From Cristatella mucedo (Eukaryota; Bryozoa; Phylactolaemata; Cristatellidae), in contig WPIO01000066.1 of NCBI GenBank assembly GCA_009760855.2, forward strand, positions 2,041,001 through 2,105,000: a stretch of 64,000 nucleotides of DNA, read 5' to 3'. Below the pieces are notes generated by a model, which was not told the origin of the DNA, did no database searches, and was given only the letters and a program-made list of their open reading frames with translations. The translations under genes were made by a program, and so were the position numbers. Below are positions 21,117 through 32,356 of the stretch, one piece after another (within the stretch, counting starts at the first letter, position 1; each line of letters opens with the position of its first letter).

Positions 21117-22964
21117 GTATCTCTCTTGATTTCGTGGAGTATACAGTGGGGCAAGTCAGTCAGTATAAGTAGCGATCGCCTATAAATTAGCCGCTTTGCT
21201 GGTCAGTCCGGCTCACTGGGTGCATTGTCTCCACTGGGCTCGTGCTGAAGCCTTCTGTGTTCAGGTGGCTAGCAGGAGCTGGGTGACTTGAAATTATATT
21301 GAGGCTCTGCCTGTAGCTTGTAGACCTTATAGCCTTAGACCAGTCGTTACCACCATCATCGCCACATCGTCGTACTTGAGAGATTTAAGCAGTAGCCAGA
21401 TAGGATCGTCGTCAGATAATGCTGCATACTGTGTAAGCTCTATCTCTGTGTGCTTCTTGGTGAAGATGTATGTCTAAGTCAGACTATAAAGAGTGGAAAA
21501 GATGAGATCAAGATTATTGGAGTTATAATCTTGCTGAAAATGTTTAGTTATGTTAGATCGGGAGTTGGGTAGCCATTACACGAGACGTCCCACTTGAATA
21601 GATTTATCATCTAACGATGAAGCAGAGAGTAAGTTTTTTAGTGTCGAATAAATACTATACTTGGTAAAACTTCTTGTGGAAATGGGTGTCGAATTGCAGA
21701 TCGATCATTCAGAGCTGCCAATGGGGTCGAGTCTATAGATCTGACAGCACTAGAATGAAAAAGCCTAATCAAATGTAATCTTCGAGGTAAACATTGCGCA
21801 CGATAATCCATTAATTGAAATCGAATCCTCATTTGTTCATAGCCTTTTAAATGACAGTTTATTGCAGTTCTAATCTTTTAGGTTACCATTTGTGCCGCAC
21901 CATCAGAGGCTGTAGCTTTGAAACAGGCGAGGGCATTCCTGCCATGAAATTTGAGGGGTTAATCTAATATAACTTTGTCTATTATTTAGAATCAAATCGC
22001 AGTTGTGCAAGCTTGATGTGTCAATATCCGAAGTGTTTCCGTTGAATGCCTGGAGAAGGCTATCTGACCTATTTGAGGCCACAGCACTTGAACGCACAAG
22101 TAAAGCTGAATACAACTCACTAAGTAAAACCTATAAAATTGTTGCGTTCAATTTAATATCGAAACTACATTTTCTCTGTTTATATTTAAAGAGATTGTAG
22201 CTTGTGTCGAGGCTTCGTTTCTCACTTATTGACGGGACCTGCATGCGTTTGTCCGGGTCATCAAAAACCTATCTCTCGATGGTCACAGCGAGAAATGACC
22301 TTTATCTAAAAGCTCAAAATCAGAGAATTTAGTTAAATTAGACCTCCTTCATTGGTCTGCGCTTCGCTCGCTCTTTCTATGTAAATATACTATATCAAGA
22401 TCAATATAAAAGCTTGCTTACATTTTAATGTGATTTCAATTGTGTTAGTTATTTACTTCTCTAACAGAAATAGTCTTATAATGAGGATGTACTTAAACTG
22501 GCATTCTCTAAAATAGTTTTTACGTGCATTTGGTCAGAGTTAGTGCGTATAAGCTTCACTCGTAGAGTGCTTTTGGCGAAGAGTTATTTTTGGAGAGCTT
22601 TTTCCGTGTGCGGCAGTTATTGTTAAGGAGGAAAGGTGCTTGCTCACACGACCGAAGTCGTGGGGTCGACTCCAGCTGCAGGCAAGTGGCGACGAGAGCG
22701 TTAAATGCCTTCCGTCTGGAAGCGAATGAGGCTGATAAATTAGAGGGTGTTGCTACTGTTATCATTTACGTCACGTTACCGTGTTTAATTCAGGAACGTG
22801 CTCGAACCTACCGGCGGCGTCACGTGACAGCCTCAGCCCGAATGTTCAACGCGAGGGCTCAAGAGACTACATGATAAAGGTTATAAAAAATGTCTAATTC
22901 GGGTAATCTAGTGGTGACGTATTGTTTCTAAAATAGGCTAACAATGACGTTCATTTCTTTCCGC
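21117..22964. other. Shared block DNA without a recognised gene
   Basis: Matches 57272-59378 closely, apart from a LINE-A insertion in the other copy. A weaker match to 21230-21420 also exists at 43840-44000. A 94-codon open frame is kept in both copies (22590 and 59001), but it begins with TTG and has a run of replacement changes, so I do not call it a gene. Confidence 0.6.
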
Positions 22965-23027
22965 TATAAAAAGTGACCTCGGCTACATCAAGCTCTGTAT
23001 AGACCATTTCCCGAGGTCTCCATTAAA
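22965..23027 (+). promoter_or_regulatory. LTR-like promoter: TATA, hairpin and early poly(A) signal (block A)
   Basis: TATAAAAA (22965-22972), then GACCTCGG (22975-22982) pairing with CCGAGGTC (23011-23018), then ATTAAA (23022-23027). A TATA box with a poly(A) hexamer about 55 bases downstream and an intervening stem resembles the U3/R region of an LTR. Two TGACGT sites and a palindromic GTCACGTGAC lie upstream (22820-22955). Conserved at 59379 in block D. No primer-binding site or gag was found after it. Confidence 0.45.
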
Positions 23028-23278
23028 GCTTTGGTTATTCCGCTGATATTGTCACTGCGATTGTTAATGAGCAGTCCTCGGAAATGCTGCTCAACGCAAG
23101 ACTTGCTTAGCATAAGTTGGCCTGTTGCCAATTAGCAATATCTACCGTTCGGCCGTTTAAGGAGGGTCTGTAAGAAACTCCCGGTATCCTGTATTCACCC
23201 TATCTGCAGCTCGGCTGTGATACTTGCGACCGCTGAGTTTAAATTGTCGGCTGGAAAATTTTGTGGTAGCAGTTCTCT

Positions 23279-23395
23279 CGCCGTGCCTCAGCATGTTGTA
23301 GCGCCTTGCCTCAGCATGTTGGAGCACCGCGCCCCAGCATTTTGTATGGCCGTGCCTCAGCATGTTGTATCGCCGTGCCTCAGCATGTTGTAAAA
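23279..23395 (+). repeat. Minisatellite, about 23-bp units (block A)
   Basis: Five imperfect copies of GCCGTGCCTCAGCATGTTGTA. The same array is at 59691-59807, where individual units differ by single bases. Open on both strands, but I cannot show it is coding. Confidence 0.9.
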
Positions 23396-23769
23396 AGTCG
23401 ACCAGCGGTTGCCGTGGCCACTGTAGCCGAGTTCCAGTTGTCAGAGGCTATTTTCCGCCAAAGCCCCGCCATACTCAAGCTTTTCAGCCGCTCGCCGCTC
23501 TGCTTAGCTTGATCAAGATGAGCGGACGTCTGCTTAGAACCACTTTATAATATCCCACGCGCCAACAACAGGGGAACAGGGGAAAAATGAAATTGTTACT
23601 TATCATGATCACGCTGTCCAGGAGAATCTTTTGAGTCAGACGAGCCTGATGGCTTACGATGGATATTTTCGCCGTTAAAAAGGAACACTTCTAGATATTC
23701 TAAGCGCCCGAGAGATGAGATTCATCCGCATAGAATCCCTTCCTCTTTGGGATGTATATTCCAGTAGAA
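23396..23769. other. Block DNA without a recognised gene
   Basis: Nearly identical to 59808-60184, including an open stretch just after the minisatellite (VAVATVAEFQLSEAIFRQSP) that is unchanged between copies. No promoter or splice structure was resolved. Confidence 0.45.
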
Positions 23770-24290
23770 ATATTAGAAATAATGCACTTGATAAAGCGCC
23801 CTCACATAATTAAATCTCTTTCTAGGTGCTTTACATTTGCTGCAAAGTGAAACGCGATTGAAGGGTGAGTAATATCACGCTTGATAATCAACATGAATAA
23901 CATGGTTAGGGGTGACACGCACAGGGTCAGCATGCAAATGTGGTTAGCGGCAGCATGCACAGTGTCAGCACTCATAAGCACATCAAGGACGAATCACAGG
24001 GACCCACTAAATGCTGTCCTAGATAGGTGTGTTTTTAAGTTTCTTTTGAATGTGGTCAAGTCAGGGGATGTTCTGACGCAAGTCGGGAGGGAGTTGCAGG
24101 CTTTAGGAGCTTACGAACTGAAATGCACGGTTTCCCAAGGATGTGAGGTTTGTGCGAGGTATTGGTAAAGAGTTGGATTCCGAAAAACTGGTTATACGAT
24201 GGTGAGGGAGTAGATCTGAGAGATAGGCTGGAGCCAAACAATGAAGTGACCTAAACCAGAGCGACAAAGCAGAAAGGGCTTATATTCTTT
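23770..24290 (-). mobile_element. LINE-B 3' end copy
   Basis: The complement of the LINE-B UTR block is at the left (GATAAAGCGCCCTCACATAA), followed by the C-terminal coding end; truncated near 24290. The block D counterpart is 60185-60690. Confidence 0.9.
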
Positions 24291-24559
24291 TTACCATGGT
24301 ATTATTATACAGGATTAGAGTATGGCAGGTAGTAAATTTAGACGAAGCAAGTGAAAGATACGCATTAAGGATTTACTTTTTGACCTTTAACGTGGACTGA
24401 GATGACTGAGCTTAACTTACTTGGCTGCACTCCATTTCCTTTCCACTCGTATGAGTAGCTTATTCGCCTCTGATAATCCATGTCAGATCATATCTCCTAT
24501 TAGTTTGTAGAACTCTCCCTCGTCCAAGAAGAATATGGCAAAGAATATTATTATGTAAT

Positions 24560-25230
24560 GCAATATGTCTCCGCCTGTACCTCCACAAAGCCATACGGAC
24601 CATGTGGGTTTTATGCAAAAGATAGTTGTGTTTAGCACCCTCACAGCCTCAGAAGCCTTCTTTACGCATTCGGTAGCCAGCAGACTTCATCTCACACCAA
24701 AGAGAAGGTAGGAAGCATAGCAGGGTCAGGAAAGCAATTGAGGCAGTGAGTAGCATGAAAGTACCAGCTCAGGTTCGCTGACAACTATGAGCCGTAGTTG
24801 GCAGCAATAGAGTAGTTGTCGTTGTGTAAGAATTGTGGAAGAGAGTTCCACAGTCCGGGACCAGCAGAGCTAAAGCTTCTGTAGCCAACGGTTTCTAAGC
24901 GGTGAAATGGCGCAGCTAATTTATTTTCTATATGGCACCTGAAGGCACGAAAAGGCTGAAACTGGTCTAGTAGTTTAGCTAGGTATGGAGGAGCCAAGCC
25001 GTGGCGGCCCTTGGGAGTCAGTGTAAGAACTTTTCTCTGTATCCGTTGATCAACCGGCATCTATCCTAGCTTTTGAGTAAAGCAGACACGTCGTCAAACG
25101 TCTGGGACTTGAAAACTGGCCTTGCAGCCATATTAACAGCCATTTGTAACGGCCTTGGTGCTTTTTTAGGTAACCCAGCCGAAAGGGAATTACAATAATA
25201 AAGCCGAGACAGAACTAAGGAACTAAGGCA
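24560..25230 (-). mobile_element. LINE-A-related older copy, 3' part
   Basis: Minus-strand codons include QRIQRKVLTLTPKGRHGLAP, then LWNSLPQFLHND and SRLYYCNSLSAGLPKKA, clearly LINE-A-like but more diverged than the 3460 or 39282 copies. The 3' UTR (TGTCTCCGCCTGTACCTCC) starts the element on the left. Frameshifts split the frame near 25063. In block D the same copy is interrupted by a younger LINE-A. Confidence 0.88.
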
Positions 25231-25639
25231 GAAAAATGACAAATCACGTGGACCTACCAAATGCTGTGATAAATATATACCCTTTAAGCTTCTTTTAAAT
25301 GGACGAGTGCGGAGATGTTGTGAAGCAAGTTGGCAATGAGTTCCAAGCTTAGGGAGCGTACGAACATTTTGCACATAAGACACAAGATGACTGGCGACAG
25401 TGCATGACGGTATCAAAATGGGAATTTGCAACGTGTATGACCAGTCTATGCTGTGAATGTCGCTGCAATTATTCTTTTTATGATTCATGCATTGACCTAG
25501 CAAAGATTGCACACTGATTCCGCTAGGTTTTGAGCTTAGGCGGGCATAACTGTGACTCTCACGGACTACAAAAATGTCTGACACCACCAATCAACAAGCA
25601 GTGTCTGTGAAGCAAGCGAAAATTATTATTGAATGCAAT
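25231..25639. other. Block DNA without a recognised gene
   Basis: Matches 63140-63545. It starts in a short LINE-B-like piece (CACGTGGACCTACCAAATGC) and continues as unique sequence. Confidence 0.5.
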
Positions 25640-26035
25640 AGAGTTTAATAAAGCTAATAATAATAATTATTAATATAAAAATTGTTGCATGGCACCCCCA
25701 GAGAACTCAATCTCTTTATTGGCACTTGAAACTGGTTGCCAAGGAAGCGTGATCAAACGATTTTTGGTAGTATAGGCTCAATGAAAAAGCATAGCATGGT
25801 AAGAGGTGACATGGAAAGTATCAGCATGCAAACATGGTTAGCTCTAGCATGCAAAGTGTCAGCGTGCGAAAGTATATAAAGGACCGGGTCACATGGACCC
25901 ACAAATGCTGTAATAAATGGGTCTTTCGTTTAATTTTAAGTTTGGTCAAATTAGGGGATGTCTTGATGCAAGTCAGAAGTGAGTTCCGGGCTTTGAGTGC
26001 ATACGAACTAAAGGCACAGTCTTAAAACAAATCCT
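25640..26035 (-). mobile_element. LINE-B-type 3' end, old subfamily
   Basis: Shows GGCACCCCCAGAGAACTCAA, CTCTTTATTGGCACTTGAA and TAGCATGCAAAGTGTCAGC, all recognisable as LINE-B end sequence but about as diverged as the 29945 copy. The block D counterpart is 63545-63960. Confidence 0.78.
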
Positions 26036-26189
26036 CTTTTGTAAAAAGACGGAAGAGTCTTTAAGGCTGTTAATACAGCTTGCAGTGGCAATTAAGGATC
26101 GCTCCCATGTAGGACTGACACACGACATCGAGATCGATGTCGTGAGCAGCAACAGCCATACCTCCGAAAAAATCCTTTGTAGACCGTGC

Positions 26190-26560
26190 ATTTTGTTCGT
26201 ACGCTCCAAAAGCCTGGAGCTTCCTCCCGACCTGCGTCAGAACATTCCCTGACCTGACCACATTTAAAAAGAATTTAAAAACACACCTATTTAGGACAGC
26301 ATTTTGTGGGTGCCTGTGATTCGCCTTCATGTGCTTATGCATGCTGAAACAGCGTATGCTGCCACTAACCACATTTGCATGCTGACCCAGTTGCATGTCA
26401 CCCCTAACCTTGTTATTCATTTTGTTTGCTTGTCAAGCATGATTTTACTCACCATTCAATTGCATTTCCCTTTGCAGCAAATGTAAAGCGCCTAGAGAGA
26501 GATTGAGTTCTCTGAGACCAATTTATCAAGTGTTTTATTATTATTATTATTAAAAATTAT
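26190..26560 (+). mobile_element. LINE-B 3' fragment
   Basis: Starts in the last ORF2 codons (GTAGACCGTGCATTTTGTTC) and ends in TGTAAAGCGCCTAGAGAGAG, TCAAGTGTTT and a TTA repeat. It lies back to back with the minus-strand copy on the left. Confidence 0.88.
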
Positions 26561-26599
26561 CACAAATAATTCTTTTTATTGGTTACTGATTACGTTTGT

Positions 26600-26932
26600 G
26601 ACTATTTTCGCGTCTTTCCAGGCTGCTGTATACGACTTGCGCCTGAATGCCGTCGCGGTCTAGGAGCAACGGTCTGCCTGTCGGTGGGTACAACTGCTGA
26701 GCGTGAGCTGCTGTAAGCCTGCTAGTGAGTCAGCAAGAAGTCACCCGAGTGTATCAGCCGTAGAATACTGGCTACATCTTTGCTTTTTATTAATACGACG
26801 CTATTTCTAACGCTGCTCGTGGAATATTGAGCGTCGTGTTTAGTCGTCGGTGTATTGCAAGCATGAGGTCATTGCACGTTGAACGCGTTGCGCCGCCTCC
26901 CGAACTAGTGAGGGTTCGGCGGGGTCACAACA
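26600..26932 (+). mobile_element. Second LTR fragment
   Basis: The right end GGGGTCACAACA is followed by TTGGTGTCAGAAGTGCGA, the arrangement seen at the LTR/primer-binding-site junction of many Ty3/gypsy elements. The left boundary is not evident. A second LTR was not found, so its extent is approximate. Confidence 0.6.
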
Positions 26933-26950
26933 TTGGTGTCAGAAGTGCGA
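26933..26950 (+). promoter_or_regulatory. Putative tRNA primer-binding site of second LTR element
   Basis: TTGGTGTCAGAAGTGCGA immediately after the CA terminus. The pattern TGGTGTCAGAAGTG is frequent at this position in gypsy-type elements. A short ATG frame (MAEKVTVTGLW) follows at 27004 and stops, so gag is broken. Confidence 0.6.
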
Positions 26951-27185
26951 CTGACCTTGTATGCCGAACTCATGCTTTTGCGTTTTGCTCAGTCATTTTC
27001 AATGGCGGAAAAAGTGACGGTAACCGGCCTGTGGTGACTTGCAGCGAAATAGGATAAGTTTCAGACGCTGGCGTGCATTAAGAGCCAACCGGAAACTCGA
27101 TATCAAGAAATGTTGCTAGGTTTGGGCATGCCGTTCAGGAAGATAAAGTGTCTGCTGTGTCGACCCAGGGTTTGAAGTAGGTTAG

Positions 27186-27283
27186 GCATCGTCTCCAGCA
27201 TCGCCTACGTCATCGTCTCCAGCGTCACCGACGTCATCGTCTCCAGCATCGCCTACGTCATCGTCTCCAGCGTCACCTAGCTA
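27186..27283 (+). repeat. 24-bp minisatellite, possibly coding (SSPASPTS repeats)
   Basis: Four units of TCGTCTCCAGC(A/G)TC(G/A)CC(T/G)ACGTCA alternate in a 48-base pattern. In one plus-strand frame every unit reads Ser-Ser-Pro-Ala-Ser-Pro-Thr-Ser, and all three variable positions are third codon bases. A TAG lies two codons before the first unit and the last unit ends in CTAGCTAG, so any protein is interrupted. By position it would be part of the gag region of the second LTR element. Confidence 0.75.
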
Positions 27284-27794
27284 GAATAAAGCGGGATTTA
27301 GATGATATTTTTGGGCGTCAGGAGGAACTGCATAGGTTTTTTGGCGACAGCGTAAATGCTCAGTAGGCAGTTATATCCTCCAAAGCTTAGCGTGGTCGTG
27401 GCACAGGTGACAGTACTGTTCACTACGCAGATAGAAGTAAACGTTCATTTAAAGTCTCGCAGTACCTGCTTAAGGATTCTTTGGAGTATCGTAGAGAAGA
27501 ATTAGTCTACCTAAAAACCGCAGTATGTAACAAAAGGATACTTTTGGAGAATTACGCGGCAGCTACGACAAATTCCTTTCCAGCAAATTTAAAGAAATTT
27601 AAGAAATAGATTTGAGCTCTCCGGATGCTCTAAAAAATAGATATTATTATTATTGTTATAAAGTGACTTTAGTCGTGATACAGCGAGGAATCGTTAACTT
27701 CAGCGGACAAAGTCGCAACCAGCGACCGGACGTTGACATAGCGACTTAGTTTTCACCGCGTATACAACCCTGAGGCCTCAGAGACTGCATGCAT
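27284..27794. other. Probable remains of the second LTR element, unassigned
   Basis: Short frames only (for example SRSIPA-type fragments near 27460-27560). No recognisable gag or pol motif. Confidence 0.35.
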
Positions 27795-29328
27795 AATAAT
27801 AATAATAATAATAATATTGCACTTGATAAAGCGCCCTCAGAGAACTTAATCTCTTTCTAGGCGCCTAACATTTGCTGCAAAGTGATACGCAATAGAATAG
27901 TAAGTAAAATCATGCTTGAAAAACAAACAAAATGAATAAAATGGTTAGGGGTTACATGCACTGGGTCAGCATGCAAATGTGGTTAGTGGCAGCATGCACA
28001 GTGTCAGCACGCATAAGCACATCGCGGACGAATCACAAGGACCCACTAAATGCTGTCCTAAATAGGTGTGTTTTTAAGTTTCTTTTAAATGTGGTCAGGT
28101 CAGGGGATGTTCTGATGCAGGTCGGGAGGGAGTTCCAGGCTGTGGGAGCATACGAGCTAAATGCACGGTCTCCAAAGGATTTAAGGTTTGTACGAGGTAT
28201 TTCTAGACTGTTGGATTCCGAAAAGCGAGTGGTACGATGCTTTGCCTGATGGGGTAGTATATCTGAAAGATAGGCTGGAGCCATAGAAGGAAGAGACCTA
28301 AAAGAGAGCGAAAAAACCTTGAAGTCAATCCGTTGCTTGACTGGTAACCAGTGCAAGTCGGCGAGAAGTGGACTAATGTGGCAACTGCGACGCTCACGAC
28401 AGACAAGCCTAGCTGCAGAGTTTTGCACCAGCTGCAATCGCCTGATCGCACATGCTGGTAGGCCAGTAAGCAGTGAGTTGCAGAAGTCGAGACGAGATGT
28501 CACGAATGCATGGACCAACTTGGACGTGGTATCCTTATCTAAACAAGCCCTAATTTTAGCAATGTTATGAAGCTGAAAATAGGCTGATTTGACTGTGGAG
28601 CTGATGTGGTCGTCTAACGAGAGGTCGCTTTGGAATATGACACCTAGATTTCGAGCTGATGCAACTGGAGATATGCTGGCAGAGCCAATTTTGAAAGTCA
28701 GCCTTTCCAATCTCTGGATCACACTGGGTTTGCCCATAACTAATAAGTTAGTTTTATCATCGTTTAGTTTTAGAAAATTAGCTGCCATCCATGATCGGAT
28801 GTCATCAATGCATGCAGCAAGTGAGTTGAGAGAATTTGAGGTGCTCGAAGGCTGGGAGGGATCAAAGCAAAGGTACAACTGAGTGCCATCCGCATAGAAG
28901 TGAAAGCCTAGATTGTGCTTGGCAATCACATCAGCGAGAGGGAGAGTATAAACGGTGAAAAGGACCGGACCTAGCACAGAGCCCTGAGGTACTCCATATT
29001 TTAGAGGTACTTCAGATGATCTTTGTCCATTCACGTCAACACTCTGGAGTCTCCCACTGAGATAGGACCTGAACCACTGCAGAGCAGTGCCGGTGATGCC
29101 CAGGCGAGATGAGAGGCGCTCTAGAAGTACTTTGTGATCGATGGTATCAAAAGCTGCCGAAAGATCGAGCAAAACAAGAAGAGACACTCTACCCATGTCT
29201 GCATTCCTAAGTAGGTCGTTGTATACCCGAAGCAATGCTGACTCTGTGGAGTGATTAGCTCTAAAGCCAGACTGGAACTTACTAGCAAGGTGTGAGGTTT
29301 CGATATACGAGTTCAGCTGGTCTGCCAT
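27795..29328 (-). mobile_element. LINE-B, best-preserved reverse-transcriptase copy
   Basis: Minus-strand frame from about 29328 to 28033 runs unbroken through [84 protein letters not shown] and the natural C-terminus NLKTHLFRTAFSGSL. It then has the full 3' UTR and an AAT-repeat tail at 27795. The catalytic YADD is changed to YADG, so the enzyme should be inactive despite the open frame. The 5' half (endonuclease and linker) is missing. Sequence to the right of about 29328 is not LINE, although the open frame runs on by chance to 29463. Confidence 0.95.
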
Positions 29329-29536
29329 AGAAGTTTGATACTCGTAGGAGGTGACCCCGGAACAGCTGCCGGACGAGCAAATGAAGAGGGAAGCTTTTTT
29401 TTGTAATGGCAGCCTCCTTAGATCGGAAAAGCATATAGCTCTCAATCGAGGCTTAGCTGACAAACTCTTAGTTCGTAATTAAGAGGTATAACATCTGTAA
29501 AGTGCATATATCTATTATAAGTATATATACATATAT
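29329..29536. other. Unassigned flank of LINE-B
   Basis: No family recognised. Ends in TATATATACATATATATG next to the microsatellite. Confidence 0.4.
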
Positions 29537-29944
<408 letters not shown>

Positions 29945-32163
29945 TATCATAACAACAATAATAATACTATACACTTGACAGAGCGCCCTAAGATAACTCA
30001 AGCTCTTTCTAGGCACTTTACATTATTTACATTTACATTACACATTTACACATATACATATACACATTTACTTTGCAACGAAGGGAAACGCGATTGACTG
30101 TTTAGTTAAATCATGCTTGATAAACGGCGTGAATAAAATAGTTAGGGGTGATATGCACAGAGTCTGCATGCAAGTGTGGTTAGTAGCAGCATACTCCAGT
30201 GCCAGCTAGTAAGTACATAAAGGACGAATCATTGACCGACTAAATGCTCTCCCAAATAGGTGTATTTTTAAGTTATTTTTAAATGTGGTCAAGTCGGCAT
30301 GGTGTGACTGCATGCCGGGAGCGATTTCCAGGCTTTGGGAGCATACGTACTAAATGTAGGGTCACCAAAGCATTTGAAGTTTGAACGAGGTACAGGTAAA
30401 CAGTTAGATTCCGAAAAGCCGGTGTAACGATGCTTTGCCTGGTGGGGGAGTAGATCTGAGAGATAGGCTGGATCCAAAGAATGAAGTGGCCTAAAATTGA
30501 GCGACGAAACCTTAAAGTCGATTCGTTGAAGCCAGTGCAGGTCGGCGAGAAGTAGTGTAATGTGGCAGCGAGAAGTGGTGTAATGTGGCAACTGCAAACT
30601 TCATGACAGTCAAGCGTAGCTGCTGAGTTTTGCACTAGCTCTAAGCACCTGATTGCACATGCCCCTAGGCCCGGAAGCGGTTAGCTACAGAAGTCAAGGC
30701 TGGGTGTCACAATTGCATCGATCAACTTAGATATTGTATCAGTGCCTACACAATCGCGAATTTTAGCAATGTTATATATCTGAAAGTATCCAGACTTGAC
30801 TCTGGAACTGATGTGGTCGTCAAACGAGAGGTCACTTTAGAACATGACACCTAGATTTCGGGCTGATTCAACAGGAGATGTGCGAGCAGAGCCAGTTTGT
30901 AGCGTCAGCCTTTCCTGTTTCTGAGCCACACTGGGTTTAGCCACAACCAATAGGTGAGCTTTATCATCGTTCAGTTTAAGAAAAATTCCTGCCATCCGTG
31001 TGTGGATGTCATCAATACATGCAGCAATGCAGCTGAGAGAATTCGAGGTGCTTGAAGGCTGGTTGGCATCATAGCAAAGGTACAAATGAGTGTCATCCAC
31101 ATGGAAGTGAAAGCCTAGATTGTGCATGGCAATCGCATCAGCAAGAGGGAGAGTATAAGCCGTGAAAAGTACGAGATCTAGCTCAGATCCCTGAGGTACG
31201 GTATAGTTCAGAGGTATCTCGGACAATATTTGTCCATTCACGTCAATACACTGGAGTCTCCCACTGAGATAGCTCCTGAACCACTGCAGAGCAGTGCCAG
31301 TGATGCCCATTCGAGATGAGAGGTTTGAAGTTTCAATATATGAATTCAGTGAGTCCACCGCGACTCGTTATCGTGTCTTTAATAGGAATGGTAGAAAGGA
31401 GACTGGGCTGTTTTCGCTCAAGTTCTCTTGCTCTAGTGTCGATTTCTTGTGAAGGGGCCTGACTACAGCTTTTTTGAAAGATGCTGGAGCATGACCTGAA
31501 GCTAATGACATATTATTGAAGGTGGTTATGCATGACATCAGCAGATCCATGCAGTGTACTAGCACGAATGTGGGAATTGGGTCCAAAGGACTTTTTGTCT
31601 TCTTTGATAAACATCTTGACGAGATCACTAGTGACCTGCTTAAATTTGGGCGTTGAGGTGCAGCCAGGAATATGGGGACAGCTTTCTAGGGAGAATGTAT
31701 CATCGCAGGAATGGACTCCCTGATCTTGTCTATCTTTTGGACAAAGAATCGAGAGAAGCAGTTGGCTAAATCATCACAAGGATCATCAGGTAATGAGCTA
31801 ATCTAGGAGCGCCTGATGTAATGGTTCATCGTCGACATTCTTGGATTGAGCACTTGTGGTTCAACAGTATTTTTATAGACGCTGGACTTGGGCTTTGCAA
31901 GGATCGATTGGAATGGCCTACAGTATTCCTCGAATGCCTGTTGATGGACACTCAGTCGTGATCTATTTTATGCTTTTTCAAGCTTGGGCTTAGTGGGCCC
32001 AGCTAGTTTAACGTCTGGGGTAAACCTTAGTCAGTCTGGGCGGGGGCTCACAGTGTCCTCAATCAGAGGTGCAAACTCGTCGAGCGTGTCAGCTAGTGTC
32101 GTGTTGTAGCCATCTACCAATGGTGACAGTTCGGAGGGAGGATTAAGCAGCAGAGGTCGAACA
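29945..32163 (-). mobile_element. LINE-B, longer but older copy with the pre-RT linker
   Basis: Reading from right to left, the linker before the reverse transcriptase is visible (TLADTLDEFAPLIEDTV, FTPDVKLAGPTKPKLEKA, then LLDPIPT-like PLDPIPTFVLVHCMDLLM and FKKAVVRPLHKKSTL). Next come the palm (LSSRMGITGTALQWFRSYLS; motif C altered to HVDD) and the C-terminal end with an ordinary LINE-B UTR at 29945. The segment with motif A (LDLSAAFDTIDH) is deleted at about 31330. Many frameshifts and stops. This is the only LINE-B copy here that shows what lies upstream of the palm. Confidence 0.88.
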
Positions 32164-32168
32164 GATAT

Positions 32169-32355
32169 TAAATAAATAAATAATAAATCCTAGCTGCTTA
32201 AACAGCCTCTTTTGTATAGCGACAGAAATGTCTTTTATGGCTATCACGCTGCTTGCTGTGGCGATAAAGGGTCGCCCACCACAGGAATCAAACCCACGAC
32301 CTCGGGACCGAGGTCATGAAAGCAACCGCCTTACCCAGTGTGCCATCACGGCTCA
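32169..32355 (-). mobile_element. SINE-2 (reverse)
   Basis: AAATAAATAAATAATAAATC at the left is the complement of the (ATTT)n tail. The B box complement reads GGAATCAAACC. The palindromic arm is kept with one wobble pair. It sits precisely between the 5' end of the old LINE-B and the 3' end of LINE-A. Confidence 0.92.
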
Positions 32356-32356
32356 T

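Larger units (their letters stand above)
15499..26090 (+). repeat. Duplicated block A (paired with 52815 to window end)
   Basis: From GGATTCCGAAAAGCGGG at 15499 to at least 26090 this block matches 52815-64000 in the same order and orientation, about 37.3 kb away, with only scattered differences outside the gene. Differences include a 1.18-kb segment present only here (19936-21116) and two LINE-A insertions present only in the other copy (58446-58707 and 61309-62819). Homology is still running when the window ends, so the duplication is at least 10.6 kb. Confidence 0.93.

Noticed and set aside
22590-22874. 94-codon frame present in both blocks (22590 and 59001)
   Set aside because: Starts with TTG rather than ATG, overlaps the promoter-like region, and has clustered replacement changes without domain similarity. 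Openness in recent duplicates is weak evidence.
23279-23395. CRISPR-like array
   Set aside because: Units are contiguous with no unique spacers and the context is eukaryotic; it is a minisatellite.
29329-29463. N-terminal 45 codons of the long minus-strand frame ending at 28033
   Set aside because: They have no counterpart in other LINE-B copies (compare 36402-36707), so the frame is open there by chance beyond the truncation point.
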